Source: Pleurodeles waltl (Eukaryota; Chordata; Amphibia; Caudata; Salamandridae). Taken from it: a stretch of DNA of 64,000 bases. The position numbers and the translations under genes are program-made. Within the stretch, counting starts at the first letter, position 1. Each line of letters opens with the position of its first letter. This document shows positions 35,035 to 47,744 of the stretch, in pieces. The notes under the pieces are model-generated. The model saw only the letters and a list, made by a program, of their open reading frames with translations. It did no database searches and was not told the DNA's origin. The stretch spans positions 1,055,849,554 through 1,055,913,553 of the forward strand of contig NC_090443.1 of the NCBI RefSeq assembly GCF_031143425.1, read 5' to 3'.

Positions 35035-37105
35035 CACAGTATTTGAGCTCCATTCATGCACCAATGCATGCTAGAAGTGTCTGTCCTCTCTGGCAACGTA
35101 TACTGGCGTCATCCTTGCAGTGGTGCATGTTGGGAGAATTAACCCTCCCGTTTGACATGGTATATAGGCTTCATCTATGCAGAAATGAATGATAGAAGGG
35201 GCCCTCCTGTCTGACACAGAATACAGGCTGCTTCCTTGCAGCAGTGCATGCTTGTAGATTGTGGCCTCCTGCCCAACAGAGTACACAGACTCCTTCCTTG
35301 AAGCAGTGCATGCTGGGAGAAGGGGCGTCCTCCTGTCTGACACAGTATAAAGACTCCATACATAAAGAAATACATGCTAGAAGGGGCCCTCCTGTCTGAC
35401 TCAGTATAAAGGTCCCAGCAATGCATGCTAGAAGTATCCCTCATTTCTGACACATTATACAGGCTCTATTCATGCAGCAATGCATGCATGAAGGGACCCC
35501 CCGGTCTGACATGGTATACAGGTTCCATCCATGGAATAATGCATGCTAGAAGGGTCTCTCCTGTCTGACACAATATAACTGCCCCTTCCATGCAGCACTG
35601 CATGCTGGGAGAATGGGCCTTCCCATGTGACACAGTATACAGGCTCCATCCATGCAGCAATGCATGCTAGAAGGGTCCCTCATTTCTGACATGGTATAAA
35701 GGTTCCATCCATGCAGTAATGCATGCTGGGAAAAGGGCCCTTCTGTCTGAAACAGTATACAGGCTCCATCTATGCAGCAATGCATGCTAGAAGGAGGCCT
35801 CTTGTCTGATACAGTATACTGGCTCCATTCTTGCAGTAATGCATGCTAGAAGGGGCCCTCCTGTCTGACACAGTACACTGGCTCCATTCTTGCAGTACTG
35901 CATGCTAGAAGGGGCCCTTCTGTCTGACCCAGTTTACAGGCTTCATCCAAGCGCAAATGCATGTTAGAAGGGGTACTACTGTTTGATACAGCATACAGGC
36001 CCCTTCCTTGCAGCGGTGCATGCTGGCAGAATGGGCCTTACCATCTGACACAGTATACAGGCTTCATCCATGCAGCAATGCATGAAGGAAGGGGCCCTCC
36101 TGTCTGGGAGAGTATATAAGCTACCTGCATTGGTGTGTGCTGGCAGAATGGGCCTTCCTGTCTGACACAGTTATACAGGTTCCATCCATGCAGCAATGCA
36201 TGCTGTCTGACAAAGTATACAGGCCCCTTCCTTGCAGGAATGCATGCTATAAGGGGTTCTGCTGTGTGACACAGTATACAGTCCCCTTCCTTGCAGCAGT
36301 GCATTCTGGGAGAAGGCACTCTTCTGTCTCACGGTGTATACATAGTCTAACACAGTATACAGGTTTCACCCATGCAGTAATGCATGCTAGAAGGGGAATT
36401 CCTTTCTGACACAGTATAATGAGTAGATCCTTACAGCAATACATGCTAGAAGTGGCTCTCCTGTCTGATGCAGCATACAGGCTCCATGAATGCAGTAATG
36501 AATGCTAGAAGGGGCCCTCCTATCTGACACAGTATACAGGCTCCATTCATGCAGTAATGCATGCTAGAGGGGCCCTCCTCTGTGACACAGAATACAGGTT
36601 CCATCCATGCAATAATGCATGCCAGAAGTGGCCCTCCTGTCTGACACAGTATACAGGCTCCAACCATGCAACAATGCATGCCAGAAGAGGCCCCCCTGTC
36701 TGACACAGTATACAGGCTCCACCCATGCAGCAATGCATGCTAAAAGGGGCCCTCCTGTCTGAAACCAATATACAGGCTCCATCCTTGCACTGATGCATGC
36801 CAGAAGGGGCCCTCCTGTCTGACACAGTATACAGGCTCCTTCTATGCAGCAATGCATGTCAGAAGGGACACTCCTCTCTGACACAACAAACAGGCTGCAT
36901 CCATGCAGCAATGCATGCCAGAAGGGGCCATCCTGCCTGACAGAGCAAACAGGCTGCATTCATGCAGCTATGCATGCCAGAAGGGGCCCTCCTGCCTGAC
37001 ACACTATAATGGGTCCATCCATGCAGCAATGCATGCCAGAAGGGGGCCTCATGCCTGACACAGCATACAGGCTGCCTCCATGCAGCAATGCATGCTGAAA
37101 TAAAA
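35035..37105. repeat. 62-63-bp minisatellite array
   Basis: About 33 units with ATGCAGCAATGCATGCTAG, AAGGGGCCCTCCTGTCTGAC and ACAGTATACAGGCTCCATCC. Units near 36600-37080 are most alike (ATGCATGCCAGAAGG type), while those near 35050-35300 are diverged. Each unit holds a GCATGC palindrome and often GTATAC. Minus-strand frames are translations of the repeat. Confidence 0.95.
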
Positions 37106-37991
37106 CTGCAAGTGCATATTGCAGGCGAGTTGATAAATATACCTCTTGGTAATGGTGTTCAGGTCCCTTTGCCGGGACCGGGGGGAGGCGCTTTATCTCT
37201 GAAGTGGGGGGAGAGGAGGGGAGCAAGGGAGACCTAGGTGAGTGCGGAAGGGGGTGACTAGTGGCGGAGGGGGCCCTGAGTGAGAGAGAGACCCCGATGG
37301 ACTGGACCTGGAGGTGATGGGGGAACCTGACGGAGGGCGCGAGAGGGCCACGGAGGGCCATCAGTGTCCGCCGTGTGTTATTAGTAATAACAGCACACCC
37401 TCCGTGGCAGGGGTCGATGCCCGCCGGCTGGGGGGGGGACCAGGTGACCCAGGGGTCACTGAGCCCTGTCTGACCCCGGAAGATGGATGGATGTAGCTAG
37501 CTCCCCCCCCCCACACACACACACATGAATACATTTTAGAAGAGGCAAGCAGGAGATTGAAGAACAACCATAAAAATGTATTTCTCCCAATTTTTGCTTC
37601 ACACCCCGGGAGTCTCCCGCCTAAATCGGGACTGTTGTCATGCAGTGGGGGCGGGGGCGGCTACCCACTTCCAGCTCTGGATGTGTGTGATGAGTTGTGT
37701 AGTTATTGTGTCCTGGGCCTTAGTTCGAGGAAGAGCACCCCTCCCCCCCCGGCAGCTGCTTGAAAGCTCAATGGGCCCCGGCGCCACTGCACCTGCTGCA
37801 AGAAAGGAAGCCGGGACCCTGAGTTTGAAGCCACTTGTGACCTGGTCTCGGCTCCCCTCGTACTCCCCGGTGACCTGCGGCACATCCTGTGGGTGTTTTG
37901 TCCTTTTGGTTTTACTTCATAAGCGGTTAAAGCATGTATTGTATGTATGTATTTTATTCCCCATCAGCTGCCTCAGCCCTTAACACACTCA
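37106..37991. other. GC-rich intronic sequence, no gene called
   Basis: Contains G-rich runs (37175-37280), a poly-C and CA tract (37502-37525) and an 81-codon-class frame without family motifs. A short GCCACTGCACCTGCTGCA segment at about 37782 also occurs at about 51414, so part may be an unnamed dispersed repeat. No splice-flanked exon with conserved sequence was seen. Confidence 0.45.
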
Positions 37992-38620
37992 GGCGGTCAT
38001 TCTGACCTTGGCGGACGGCGGAGGCCGTCCGCCAAGGTACCGCCGTCAGAACACCGCACCGCGGTCAAAAGACCGCGGCGGTGATTCTGAGATTTGCCCT
38101 GGGCTGGCGGGCGGCCGCCAAAAGACCGCCCGCCAGCCCAGGGCAAATCAACCTTCCCACTAGGATGCCGGCTCAGAATTGAGCCGGCGGAGTGGGAAGG
38201 TGCGACGGGTGCAGTGGCACCCGTCGCGTATTTCAGTGTCTGCTAAGCAGACACTGAAATACGTTGTGGGGCCCTCTTACGGGGGCGCCTGCCGTGCCCA
38301 TGCCAGTGGCATGGGCACGGCAGGGGCCCCCAGGGGCCCCGCGGCACCCCCGACCGCCATCCTGTTCCCGGCGGCAGAACCGCCAGGAACAGGATGGCGG
38401 TAGGGGGTGTCAGAATCCCCATGGCGGCGGAGCGCGCTCTGCCGCCATGGAGGATTCTGACGGGCAGCGGAAAGTCGGCGGTACACCGCCGGCTTTCCGC
38501 TTCTGCCCGCGGCTGTACCGCCGCGGTCAGAATGCCCGGCGGAGCACCGCCGGCCTGTTGGCGGTGCTACCGCCAACCTCCGCCATGGCGGTAATTACCG
38601 CCGGGGTCAGAATGACCCCC
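37992..38620. mobile_element. Hairpin-chain MITE, copy 1
   Basis: A 629-bp element from GGCGGTCATTCTGACC to GGTCAGAATGACCCCC, flanked by TCA at 37989-37991 and 38621-38623. The interior is a series of adjacent near-perfect hairpins. Examples: a 59-base hairpin at 38091-38149 with arm GATTTGCCCTGGG, an inner stem GCCGGCTC at 38167-38188, GCGACGGGTGC near 38200-38226, GTATTTCAGTGTCTGC at 38228-38262, CTGCCGTGCCCATGCCA at 38289-38323, CCGCCATCCTG near 38355-38402, and CATGGCGGC near 38418-38452. There is no coding capacity. The same chain in reverse order is at 47745-48373. The 3-bp duplication suggests PIF/Harbinger-type mobilisation. Confidence 0.92.
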
Positions 38621-38985
38621 TCAGTGTTCAGGGCGGACGGTCACATGGGGTGCGGGGGAGAGGGGGAGGGTAGGGGGGCAGGCTGCGCATAGGGGGGTCT
38701 CCTCCCGGCTGCACATGGGACACGTGAAGAGAGACTGGGTCAGGACCTGTTAATGTGCCTCGAAGCTTCATGAATCTGGCATTCTTGCGCTACACGTTAT
38801 AAGCAATGTCACGGGGCAGTGTAGTAACTAAACCTAGGGGTACAGTGAGTGGGGACCCCACTGTACCCCAAAGCCATCTCTTGCCTTCCCAAGTACTCCC
38901 AGAGGCGGGCTGCCCCACAGGTTACACAGGCCACAGGCTGTGGGTGTGCATCAGTCTGTTGTAGGGCTGTTCCTCAGGTGAATCA
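38621..38985. other. Intronic, nothing recognised
   Basis: About 365 bp, G-rich at the left. No gene or named repeat. Confidence 0.45.
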
Positions 38986-41900
38986 TGTGTTGCACCCTCA
39001 GATCTCACGTGCACCCTCAGATCTCACGTGCACCCTGTGTGAACAGCTGCTAACCAGTGCTGCACCCTCAGATCTCACGTGCACCCTGTGGGAACAGCCA
39101 CTAACTTGTACTGCACCCTCAGATCTCACGTGCACCCTCAGATCTCACGTGCACCCTCAGATCTCATGTGCACCCTGTGTGAACTGCTGCTATCCAGTGC
39201 TGCACCCTCAGATCTCACGTGCACCCTGTGTCCTCCACCCTCAGATCTCACGTGCACCCTGTGTGAGCAGCCGCTAACTGGAACTGCACCCTCAGATCTC
39301 ACGTGCACCCTGTGTCTTCCACCATCAGATCTCACATGCACCCTCAAATTTCACGTGCACCCTGTGTGAACAGCTGCTAACTTGTCCTGCACCCTCAGAT
39401 CTCACGTGCACCCTGTGTGAACAGCCGCTAACTAGAGCTGCACCCTGAGATCTCACGTGCAATCTGTGTGAACAGTCATAAGCTAGAGCTGAACCCTGAG
39501 ACTCACATGTACCCTGTGTGAACATCTGCTAACTAGAACTGCACCCCCAGATCTCACGTGCACCCTCAGGTCTCATGTGCACCCTGTATGAACAGCTGCT
39601 AACTAGAACTGCACCCTCAGATCTCACGTGCACCCTCAGATCTCATGTGCACCCTCAGATCTCATGTGCACCCTGTGTGAACAGTCAGTATCTGGAGCTG
39701 CACCCTCAGATCTCACGTGCACCCTGCGTGATCAGTCGCTAACTAGAGCTGCACCCTCAGATCTCACGTGTGCCCTGTGTGAACAGTCGCTAACTAGTGC
39801 TGCACCCTCAGATCTCACGTGCACCCTGCGTGATCAGTCGCTAACTAGAGCTGCACCCTCAGATCTCACGTGTGCCCTGTGTGAACAGTCAGTATCTGGA
39901 GCTGCATCCTCAGATCTCACGTGCACCCTGCGTGATCAGTCGCTAACTAGAGCTGCACCCTCAGATCTCACGTGTGCCCTGTGTGAACAGTCAGTATCTG
40001 GAGCTGCATCCTCAGATCTCACGTGCACCCTGCGTGATCAGTCGCTAACTAGTGCTGCACCCTCAGATCTCGCGTGCACCCTGTGTAAACAATTGCTTAC
40101 TTGAGCTGCACCCTCTGATGTCATGTGCACCCTCTGATGTCATGTGCACCCTGTGTGAACAGTCAGTAACTAGAGCTGCCCCCTCAGATCTCACGTGCAC
40201 TAGGTGTGAAAAGTCGGTAACTAGAGCTGCACCCTCAGATCTCACGTGCACCCTGTGTCCTGCACCCTCAGATTTCACATGCACCCTGTGTGAACAGCCG
40301 CTAACTTGTACTGCGCCCTGAGATCTCACGTGCAATTGTGTGAACAGTAATAAACTAGAGCTGTACTCTGAGACTCACATGCACCCTGTGTGAACAGCTG
40401 CTAACTAGAACTGCATCCTCAGATCTCACGTGCACCCTCAGATCTCACGTGCACCCTCAGATCTCACGTGCACCCTGTGGGAACAGCCACTAACTTGTAC
40501 TGCACCCTCAGATCTCACGTGCACCCTCAGATCTCACGTGCACCCTGTGTGAACAGCTGCTAACCAGTGCTGCACCCTCAGATCTCACGTGCACCCTGTG
40601 GGAACAGCCACTAACTTGTACTGCACCCTCAGATCTCACGTGCACCCTCAGATCTCACGTGCACCCTGTGTGAACAGCTGCTAACCAGTGCTGCACCCTC
40701 AGATCTCACGTGCACCCTCAGATCTCACGTGCACCCTGTGTGAACAGCTGCTAACCAGTGCTGCACCCTCAGATCTCACGTGCACCCTGTGGGAACAGCC
40801 ACTAACTTGTACTGCACCCTCAGATCTCACGTGCAACCTCAGATCTCACGTGCACCCTGTGTGAACAGCCGCTAACTTGTCCTGCACCCTCAGATCTCAC
40901 GTGCACCCTGTGTGAACAGCCGCTAACTAGAGCTGCACCCTGAGATCTCACGTGCAATCTGTGTGAACAGTCATAAGCTAGAGCTGAACCCTGAGACTCA
41001 CATGTACCCTGTGTGAACATCTGCTAACTAGAACTGCACCCCCAGATCTCACGTGCACCCTCAGGTCTCATGTGCACCCTGTATGAACAGCTGCTAACTA
41101 GAACTGCACCCTCAGATCTCACGTGCACCCTCAGATCTCATATGCACCCTCAGATCTCGCGTGTGCCCTGTGTGAACAGTCAGTATCTGGAGCTGCAGCC
41201 TCAGATCTCACGTGCACCCTGCGTGATCAGTCGCTAACTAGAGCTGCACCCTCAGATCTCACGTGTGCCCTGTGTGAACAGTCAGTATCTGGAGCTGCAT
41301 CCTCAGATCTCACGTGCACCCTGCGTGATCAGTCGCTAACTAGTGCTGCACCCTCAGATCTCGCATGCACCCTGTGTAAACAGTTGCTTACTTGAGCTGC
41401 ACCCTCTGATGTCATGTGCACCCTCTGATGTCATGTGCACCCTGTGTGAACAGTCAGTAACTAGAGCTGCCCCCTCAGATCTCACGTGCACCCTGTGTCC
41501 TGCACCCTCAGATTTCACATGCACCCTGTGTGAACAGCCGCTAACTTGTACTGCGCCCTGAGATCTCACGTGCAATTGTGTGAACAGTCATAAACTAGAG
41601 CTGTACTCTGAGACTCACATGCACCCTGTGTGAACAGCTGCTAACTAGAACTGCATCCTCAGATCTCACGTGCACCCTCAGATCTCATGTGCACCCTGTG
41701 TGAACAGCTGCTAATTAGAGCTGCACCCTCAGATCTCACGTGCACCCTCAGATCTCACGTGCACCCTGTGGGAACAGCCACTAACTTGTACTGCACCCTC
41801 AGATCTCACAAGCACCCTCAGATCTCACGTGCACCCTGTGTGAACAGCTGCTAACCAGTGCTGCACCCTCAGATCTCACGTGCACCCTGTGGGAACAGCC

Positions 41901-44900
41901 ACTAACTTGTACTGCACCCTCAGATCTCACGTGCACCCTCATATCTCACGTGCACCCTCAGATCTCACGTGCACCCTGTGTGAACAGCTGCTAACCAGTG
42001 CTGCACCCTCAGATCTCACGTGCACCCTCAGATCTCACGTGCACCCTGTGTGAACAGCTGCTAACCAGTGCTGCACCCTCAGATCTCACGTGCACCCTGT
42101 GGGAACAGCCACTAACTTGTACTGCACCCTCAGATCTCACGTGCACCCTCAGATCTCACGTGCACCCTCAGATCTCACGTGCAGCCTGTGTGAACAGCTG
42201 CTAACCAGTGCTGCACCCTCAGATCTCACGTGCACCCTCAGATCTCATGTGCACCCTGTGTGAACAGCTGCTAACCAGTGCTGCACCCTCAGATCTCACG
42301 TGCACCCTGTGGGAACAGCCACTAACTTGTACTGCACCCTCAGATCTCACGTGCAACCTCAGAGCTCACGTGCACCCTGTGTGAACAGCTGCTAACCAGT
42401 GCTGCACCCTCAGATCTCACGTGCACCCTGTGTAAACAGCTGCTAACCAGTGCTGCACCCTCAGATCTCACGTGCACCCTGTGGGAACAGCCACTAACTT
42501 GTACTGCACCCTCAGATCTCACGTGCACCCTCAGATCTCACGTGCACCCTCAGATCTCACGTGCACCCTGTGTGAACAGCTGCTAACCAGTGCTGCACCC
42601 TCAGATCTCACGTGCACCCTGTGGGAACAGCCACTAACATGTACTGCACTCTCAGATCTCACGTGCACCCTGTGTCCTCCACCCTCAGATCTCACGTGCA
42701 CCCTGTGTGAGCAGCCGCTAACTGGAGCTGCACCCTCAGATCTCACGTGCACCCTGTGTCCTGCACCCTCAGATTTCACATGCACCCTGTGTGAACAGCC
42801 GCTAACTTGTACTGCGCCCTGAGATCTCACGTGCAATTGTGTGAACAGTCATAAACTAGAGCTGTACTCTGAGACTCACATGCACCCTGTGTGAACAGCT
42901 GCTAACTAGAACTGCATCCTCAGATCTCACGTGCACCCTCAGATCTCATGTGCACCCTGTGTGAACAGCTGCTAATTAGAGCTGCACCCTCAGATCTCAC
43001 GTGCACCCTCAGATCTCACGTGCACCCTGTGGGAACAGCCACTAACTTGTACTGCACCCTCAGATCTCACAAGCACCCTCAGATCTCACGTGCACCCTGT
43101 GTGAACAGCTGCTAACCAGTGCTGCACCCTCAGATCTCACGTGCACCCTGTGGGAACAGCCACTAACTTGTACTGCACCCTCAGATCTCACGTGCACCCT
43201 CATATCTCACGTGCACCCTCAGATCTCACGTGCACCCTGTGTGAACAGCTGCTAACCAGTGCTGCACCCTCAGATCTCACGTGCACCCTCAGATCTCACG
43301 TGCACCCTGTGTGAACAGCTGCTAACCAGTGCTGCACCCTCAGATCTCACGTGCACCCTGTGGGAACAGCCACTAACTTGTACTGCACCCTCAGATCTCA
43401 CGTGCACCCTCAGATCTCACGTGCACCCTCAGATCTCACGTGCAGCCTGTGTGAACAGCTGCTAACCAGTGCTGCACCCTCAGATCTCACGTGCACCCTC
43501 AGATCTCATGTGCACCCTGTGTGAACAGCTGCTAACCAGTGCTGCACCCTCAGATCTCACGTGCACCCTGTGGGAACAGCCACTAACTTGTACTGCACCC
43601 TCAGATCTCACGTGCAACCTCAGAGCTCACGTGCACCCTGTGTGAACAGCTGCTAACCAGTGCTGCACCCTCAGATCTCACGTGCACCCTGTGTAAACAG
43701 CTGCTAACCAGTGCTGCACCCTCAGATCTCACGTGCACCCTGTGGGAACAGCCACTAACTTGTACTGCACCCTCAGATCTCACGTGCACCCTCAGATCTC
43801 ACGTGCACCCTCAGATCTCACGTGCACCCTGTGTGAACAGCTGCTAACCAGTGCTGCACCCTCAGATCTCACGTGCACCCTGTGGGAACAGCCACTAACA
43901 TGTACTGCACTCTCAGATCTCACGTGCACCCTGTGTCCTCCACCCTCAGATCTCACGTGCACCCTGTGTGAGCAGCCGCTAACTGGAGCTGCACCCTCAG
44001 ATCTCACGTGCACCCTGTGTCTTCCACCATCAGATCTCACATGCACCCTCAAATTTCACGTGCACCGCCGCTAACACCCTCACCTCACCCTCAGATCTCA
44101 CGTGCACCCTCAGATCTCACGTGCACCCTGTGTGAACAGCTGCTAACCAGTGCTGCACCCTCAGATCTCACGTGCACCCTGTGGGAACAGCCACTAACTT
44201 GTACTGCACTCTCAGATCTCACGTGCACCCTGTGTCCTCCACCCTCAGATCTCACGTGCACCCTGTGTGAACAGCCGCTAACTTGTCCTGCACCCTCAGA
44301 TCTCACGTGCACCCTGTGTGAACAGCCGCTAACTAGAGCTGCACCCTAAGATCTCACGTGCAATCTGTGTGAACAGTCATAAGCTAGAGCTGAACCCTGA
44401 GACTCACATGTACCCTGTGTGAACATCTGCTAACTAGAACTGCACCCCCTGATCTCACGTGCACCCTCAGGTCTCATGTGCACCCTGTATGAACAGCTGC
44501 TAACTAGAACTGCACCCTCAGATCTCATGTGCACCCTCAGATCTCATGTGCACCCTGTGTGAACAGTCAGTATCTGGAGCTGCACCCTCAGATCTCACGT
44601 GCACCCTGCGTGATCAGTCGCTAACAAGAGCTGCACCCTCAGATCTCACGTGTGCCCTGTGTGAACAGTCAGTATCTGGAGCTGCACCCTCAGATCTCAC
44701 GTGCACCCTGCGTGATCAGTCGCTAACTAGAGCTGCACCCTCAGATCTCACGTGTGCCCTGTGTGAACAGTCAGTATCTGGAGCTGCATCCTCAGATCTC
44801 ACGTGCACCCTGCGTGATCAGTCGCTAACTAGAGCTGCACCCTCAGATCTCACGTGTGCCCTGTGTGAACAGTCAGTATCTGGAGCTGCATCCTCAGATC

Positions 44901-46165
44901 TCACGTACACCCTGCGTGATCAGTCGCTAACTAGAGCTGCACCCTCAGATCTCACGTGTGCCCTGCGTGAACAGTCAGTATCTGGAGCTGCACCCTCAGA
45001 TCTCACGTGCACCCTGCGTGATCAGTCGCTAACTAGTGCTGCACCCTCAGATCTCGCATGTGCCCTGTGTGAACAGTCAGTATCTGGAGCTGCAGCCTCA
45101 GATCTCACGTGCACCCTGCGTGATCAGTCGCTAACTAGAGCTGCACCCTCAGATCTCACGTGTGCCCTGTGTGAACAGTCAGTATCTGGAGCTGCATCCT
45201 CAGATCTCACGTGCACCCTGCGTGATCAGTCGCTAACTAGTGCTGCACCCTCAGATCTCGCGTGCACCCTGTGTAAACAATTGCTTACTTGAGCTGCACC
45301 CTCTGATGTCATGTGCACCCTCTGATGTCATGTGCACCCTGTGTGAACAGTCAGTAACTAGAGCTGCCCCCTCAGATCTCACGTGCACTAGGTGTGAAAA
45401 GTCGGTAACTAGAGCTGCACCCTCAGATCTCACGTGCACCCTGTGTCCTGCACCCTCAGATTTCACATGCACCCTGTGTGAACAGCCGCTAACTTGTACT
45501 GCGCCCTGAGATCTCACGTGCAATTGTGTGAACAGTAATAAACTAGAGCTGTACTCTGAGACTCACATGCACCCTGTGTGAACAGCTGCTAACTAGAACT
45601 GCATCCTCAGATCTCACGTGCACCCTCAGATCTCATGTGCACCCTGTGTGAACAGCTGCTAACTAGAGCTGCACCCTCAGATCTCACGTGCACCCTCAGA
45701 TCTCACGTGCACCCTGTGGGAACAGCCACTAACTTGTACTGCACCCTCAGATCTCACGTGCACCCTCAGATCTCACGTGCACCCTGTGTGAACAGCTGCT
45801 AACCAGTGCTGCACCCTCAGATCTCACGTGCACCCTGTGGGAACAGCCACTAACTTGTACTGCACCCTCAGATCTCACGTGCACCCTCAGATCTCACGTG
45901 CACCCTGTGTGAACAGCTGCTAACCAGTGCTGCACCCTCAGATCTCACGTGCACCCTCAGATCTCACGTGCACCCTGTGTGAACAGCTGCTAACCAGTGC
46001 TGCACCCTCAGATCTCACGTGCACCCTGTGTGAACAGCCGCTAACTTGTACTGCTCCCTGAGATCTCACGTGCAATTGTGTGAACAGTCATAAACTAGAG
46101 CTGTACTCTGAGACTCACATGCACCCTGTGTGAACAGCTGCTAACTAGAACTGCACCCTCAGAAA
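38986..46165. repeat. 7.2-kb minisatellite array, 51-bp and 19-bp units, CACGTG in nearly every unit
   Basis: The core is a 19-bp segment CTCAGATCTCACGTGCACC, present once or repeated two to three times, followed by a 32-bp segment such as CTGTGTGAACAGCTGCTAAC. Most full units are 51 bp. Subtypes are a GGGAACAGCCACTAACTTG form, a GCGTGATCAGTCGCTAAC form (39700-40040, 41160-41340, 44540-45240), and a TCTGATGTCATGTGC form. Larger blocks repeat: about 41.5-42.75 kb recurs 1,261 bp downstream, 39.33-39.53 kb recurs at 40.82-41.02 kb, and 40.05-40.32 kb recurs at 45.24-45.51 kb. The 51-bp period keeps frames open on both strands (up to 248 codons at 44546-45292). I read these as artefacts. Confidence 0.97.
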
Positions 46166-46179
46166 TCATGTGCACAGCT

Positions 46180-47690
46180 GGAAATGGTCTTAATGGTCCT
46201 TTTTGAAGGATTATTCCCAAACTTTTAGCCTTTCTCCTATTTTTCTGACCCTCCTGTTGTTGTGTTCAGGACTCTGGGCACTTTACCACTGCTAATCAGT
46301 GCTAAAGTGCAGGTGCTCTCTTCCCTAGTACTTGGTATAATTGGCTTACACCTGTTTGGCTTATTTAATTTACCTGTAAGTCCCTTGTAAAGTGGTATAC
46401 CATACACACCCAGGGCCTGGGAATTAAACGCACCAGTTTGCTTGCAGCTCAGGTTGCGCTGCCCACAGAAGTAACCTTTCAAACATGCCTCAGGCCTGCC
46501 AGCGCAGGGCCTGCGTGCGCAGTTTACTGCCACACTGACTTGGCAGGTCAAATCGCTTGCCAAGGCCTAGACTCCCTTTTAACTACACCTAAGTCACCCC
46601 TAAGGTAGGCTACAGCTAGCCCTATGGGCGGGGCGCTCTGTTTATGTGCTACATGTCCTGGTAGTGACAAACAGCCTATTTCCTTCTTCACTGCTGTGAG
46701 AGCTGCCAACCCAAGGAAGTGGCGCACGGTGCTGGACTCCTGAAGGGGTTTTGGCAGGTACGGGTGGGCCCTGGTATGGGAGCGCCTCACCCCGTCCCAT
46801 GGTTAGGGACAGCTGCACTTTAGAGTGTTGGGGATGCTCCCCCCCGGCCTGGTCTAGTGAGATCACCTAAGGCCTGGGACAAGTGCAGCAGGGCCTTCCC
46901 CTGATGGCTGCAGTTTGTACCCCCCTTACCTGGAACGGCACAATTTGGGGGCATTCACTTGAGTACTGCGATACGGGGTGAAACCTCTACGGAAGTCCCC
47001 GCTTCGCCATTTGAGGGAAGCTACTGAAATTCACAGTACCACTTGTAGTAGACGCCCAGGTGCTCCTGCAGCCTACGTTTCACGCCAGCAACCAACCTTT
47101 CTCTAACAAACCCATAGAAATGACCCCACCCTGCTACTGGGGTGCAAAATGCACGTGCTATGGGGACTGATAGTCACTGACGTATTCAAGATGATGTTTG
47201 GTGACCTATATACTGCAGGCAATAGTTGGTGATTCATGTATGTCCTCTAGCCGGCTTTGCAGTACTTCTCGACATGTCATGATACATTTGTATCTTTCCT
47301 AACCAAGCTCCTGCACCTCATGTCCTGGTGTTACGGTATATGTCGCTGTGCCTTGCATTGTCAGGATAATGGTTATTATTTCAGGTTTGGTATAGAATGT
47401 ACAGTTATTGACATGTTCCGGGCTATGTTTTCTGTGCAATATACTGTATATTTTTATCTAAGCCTGTGTGGAGTCTCTTTTGTGGTGTATTTATTGTGTC
47501 GCTGGTGTGAGTGTGTTGTGCAAACGATTCACACATGACCTCTGGACGACCACCTGACTGCCCTGCGCCAAGCTACAAGAGGTTGAGCCCAGGTTATCTT
47601 TGGTGTGTAACTCCCTCGCCCTCACTAGAGTGGTGGGTTCTGCCTGGCTTAGGTGCATACCCCACTCAACCAGAAACCCCATTTCTAACA
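46180..47690 (+). mobile_element. LTR family C relative, plus orientation, 5' truncated
   Basis: The reverse complement of 18110-20142 gives the same order of landmarks: GGACTCTG-GCACTTTACCACTGCTA, GGTAAATTAAATAAGCC in reverse, TGCCACACTGACTTGG, CCTAAGTCACCCCTAAGGTAGG, a TGTCCTGGTAGTGA block and finally CAACCAGAAACCCC with ATTTCTAACA ending at 47690. The first bases of the LTR are missing next to the end of the minisatellite. No internal region follows; a MITE lies 54 bp further on. Confidence 0.75.
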
Positions 47691-47744
47691 AAAATAAGCA
47701 GTATTTTTTTACTTTGTCCCCAGTATGATCCAGAGAGGAACTTT

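Noticed and set aside
37175..37280. G-rich block as a promoter or CpG island of an unknown gene
   Set aside because: No exon, initiator or conserved coding follows. GC-rich MITEs nearby inflate local GC.
38986..46165. A 248-codon frame (44546-45292) as a repetitive protein
   Set aside because: It follows the 51-bp period, is bounded by array variants, and frames are open on the other strand as well. No start context or splice sites.
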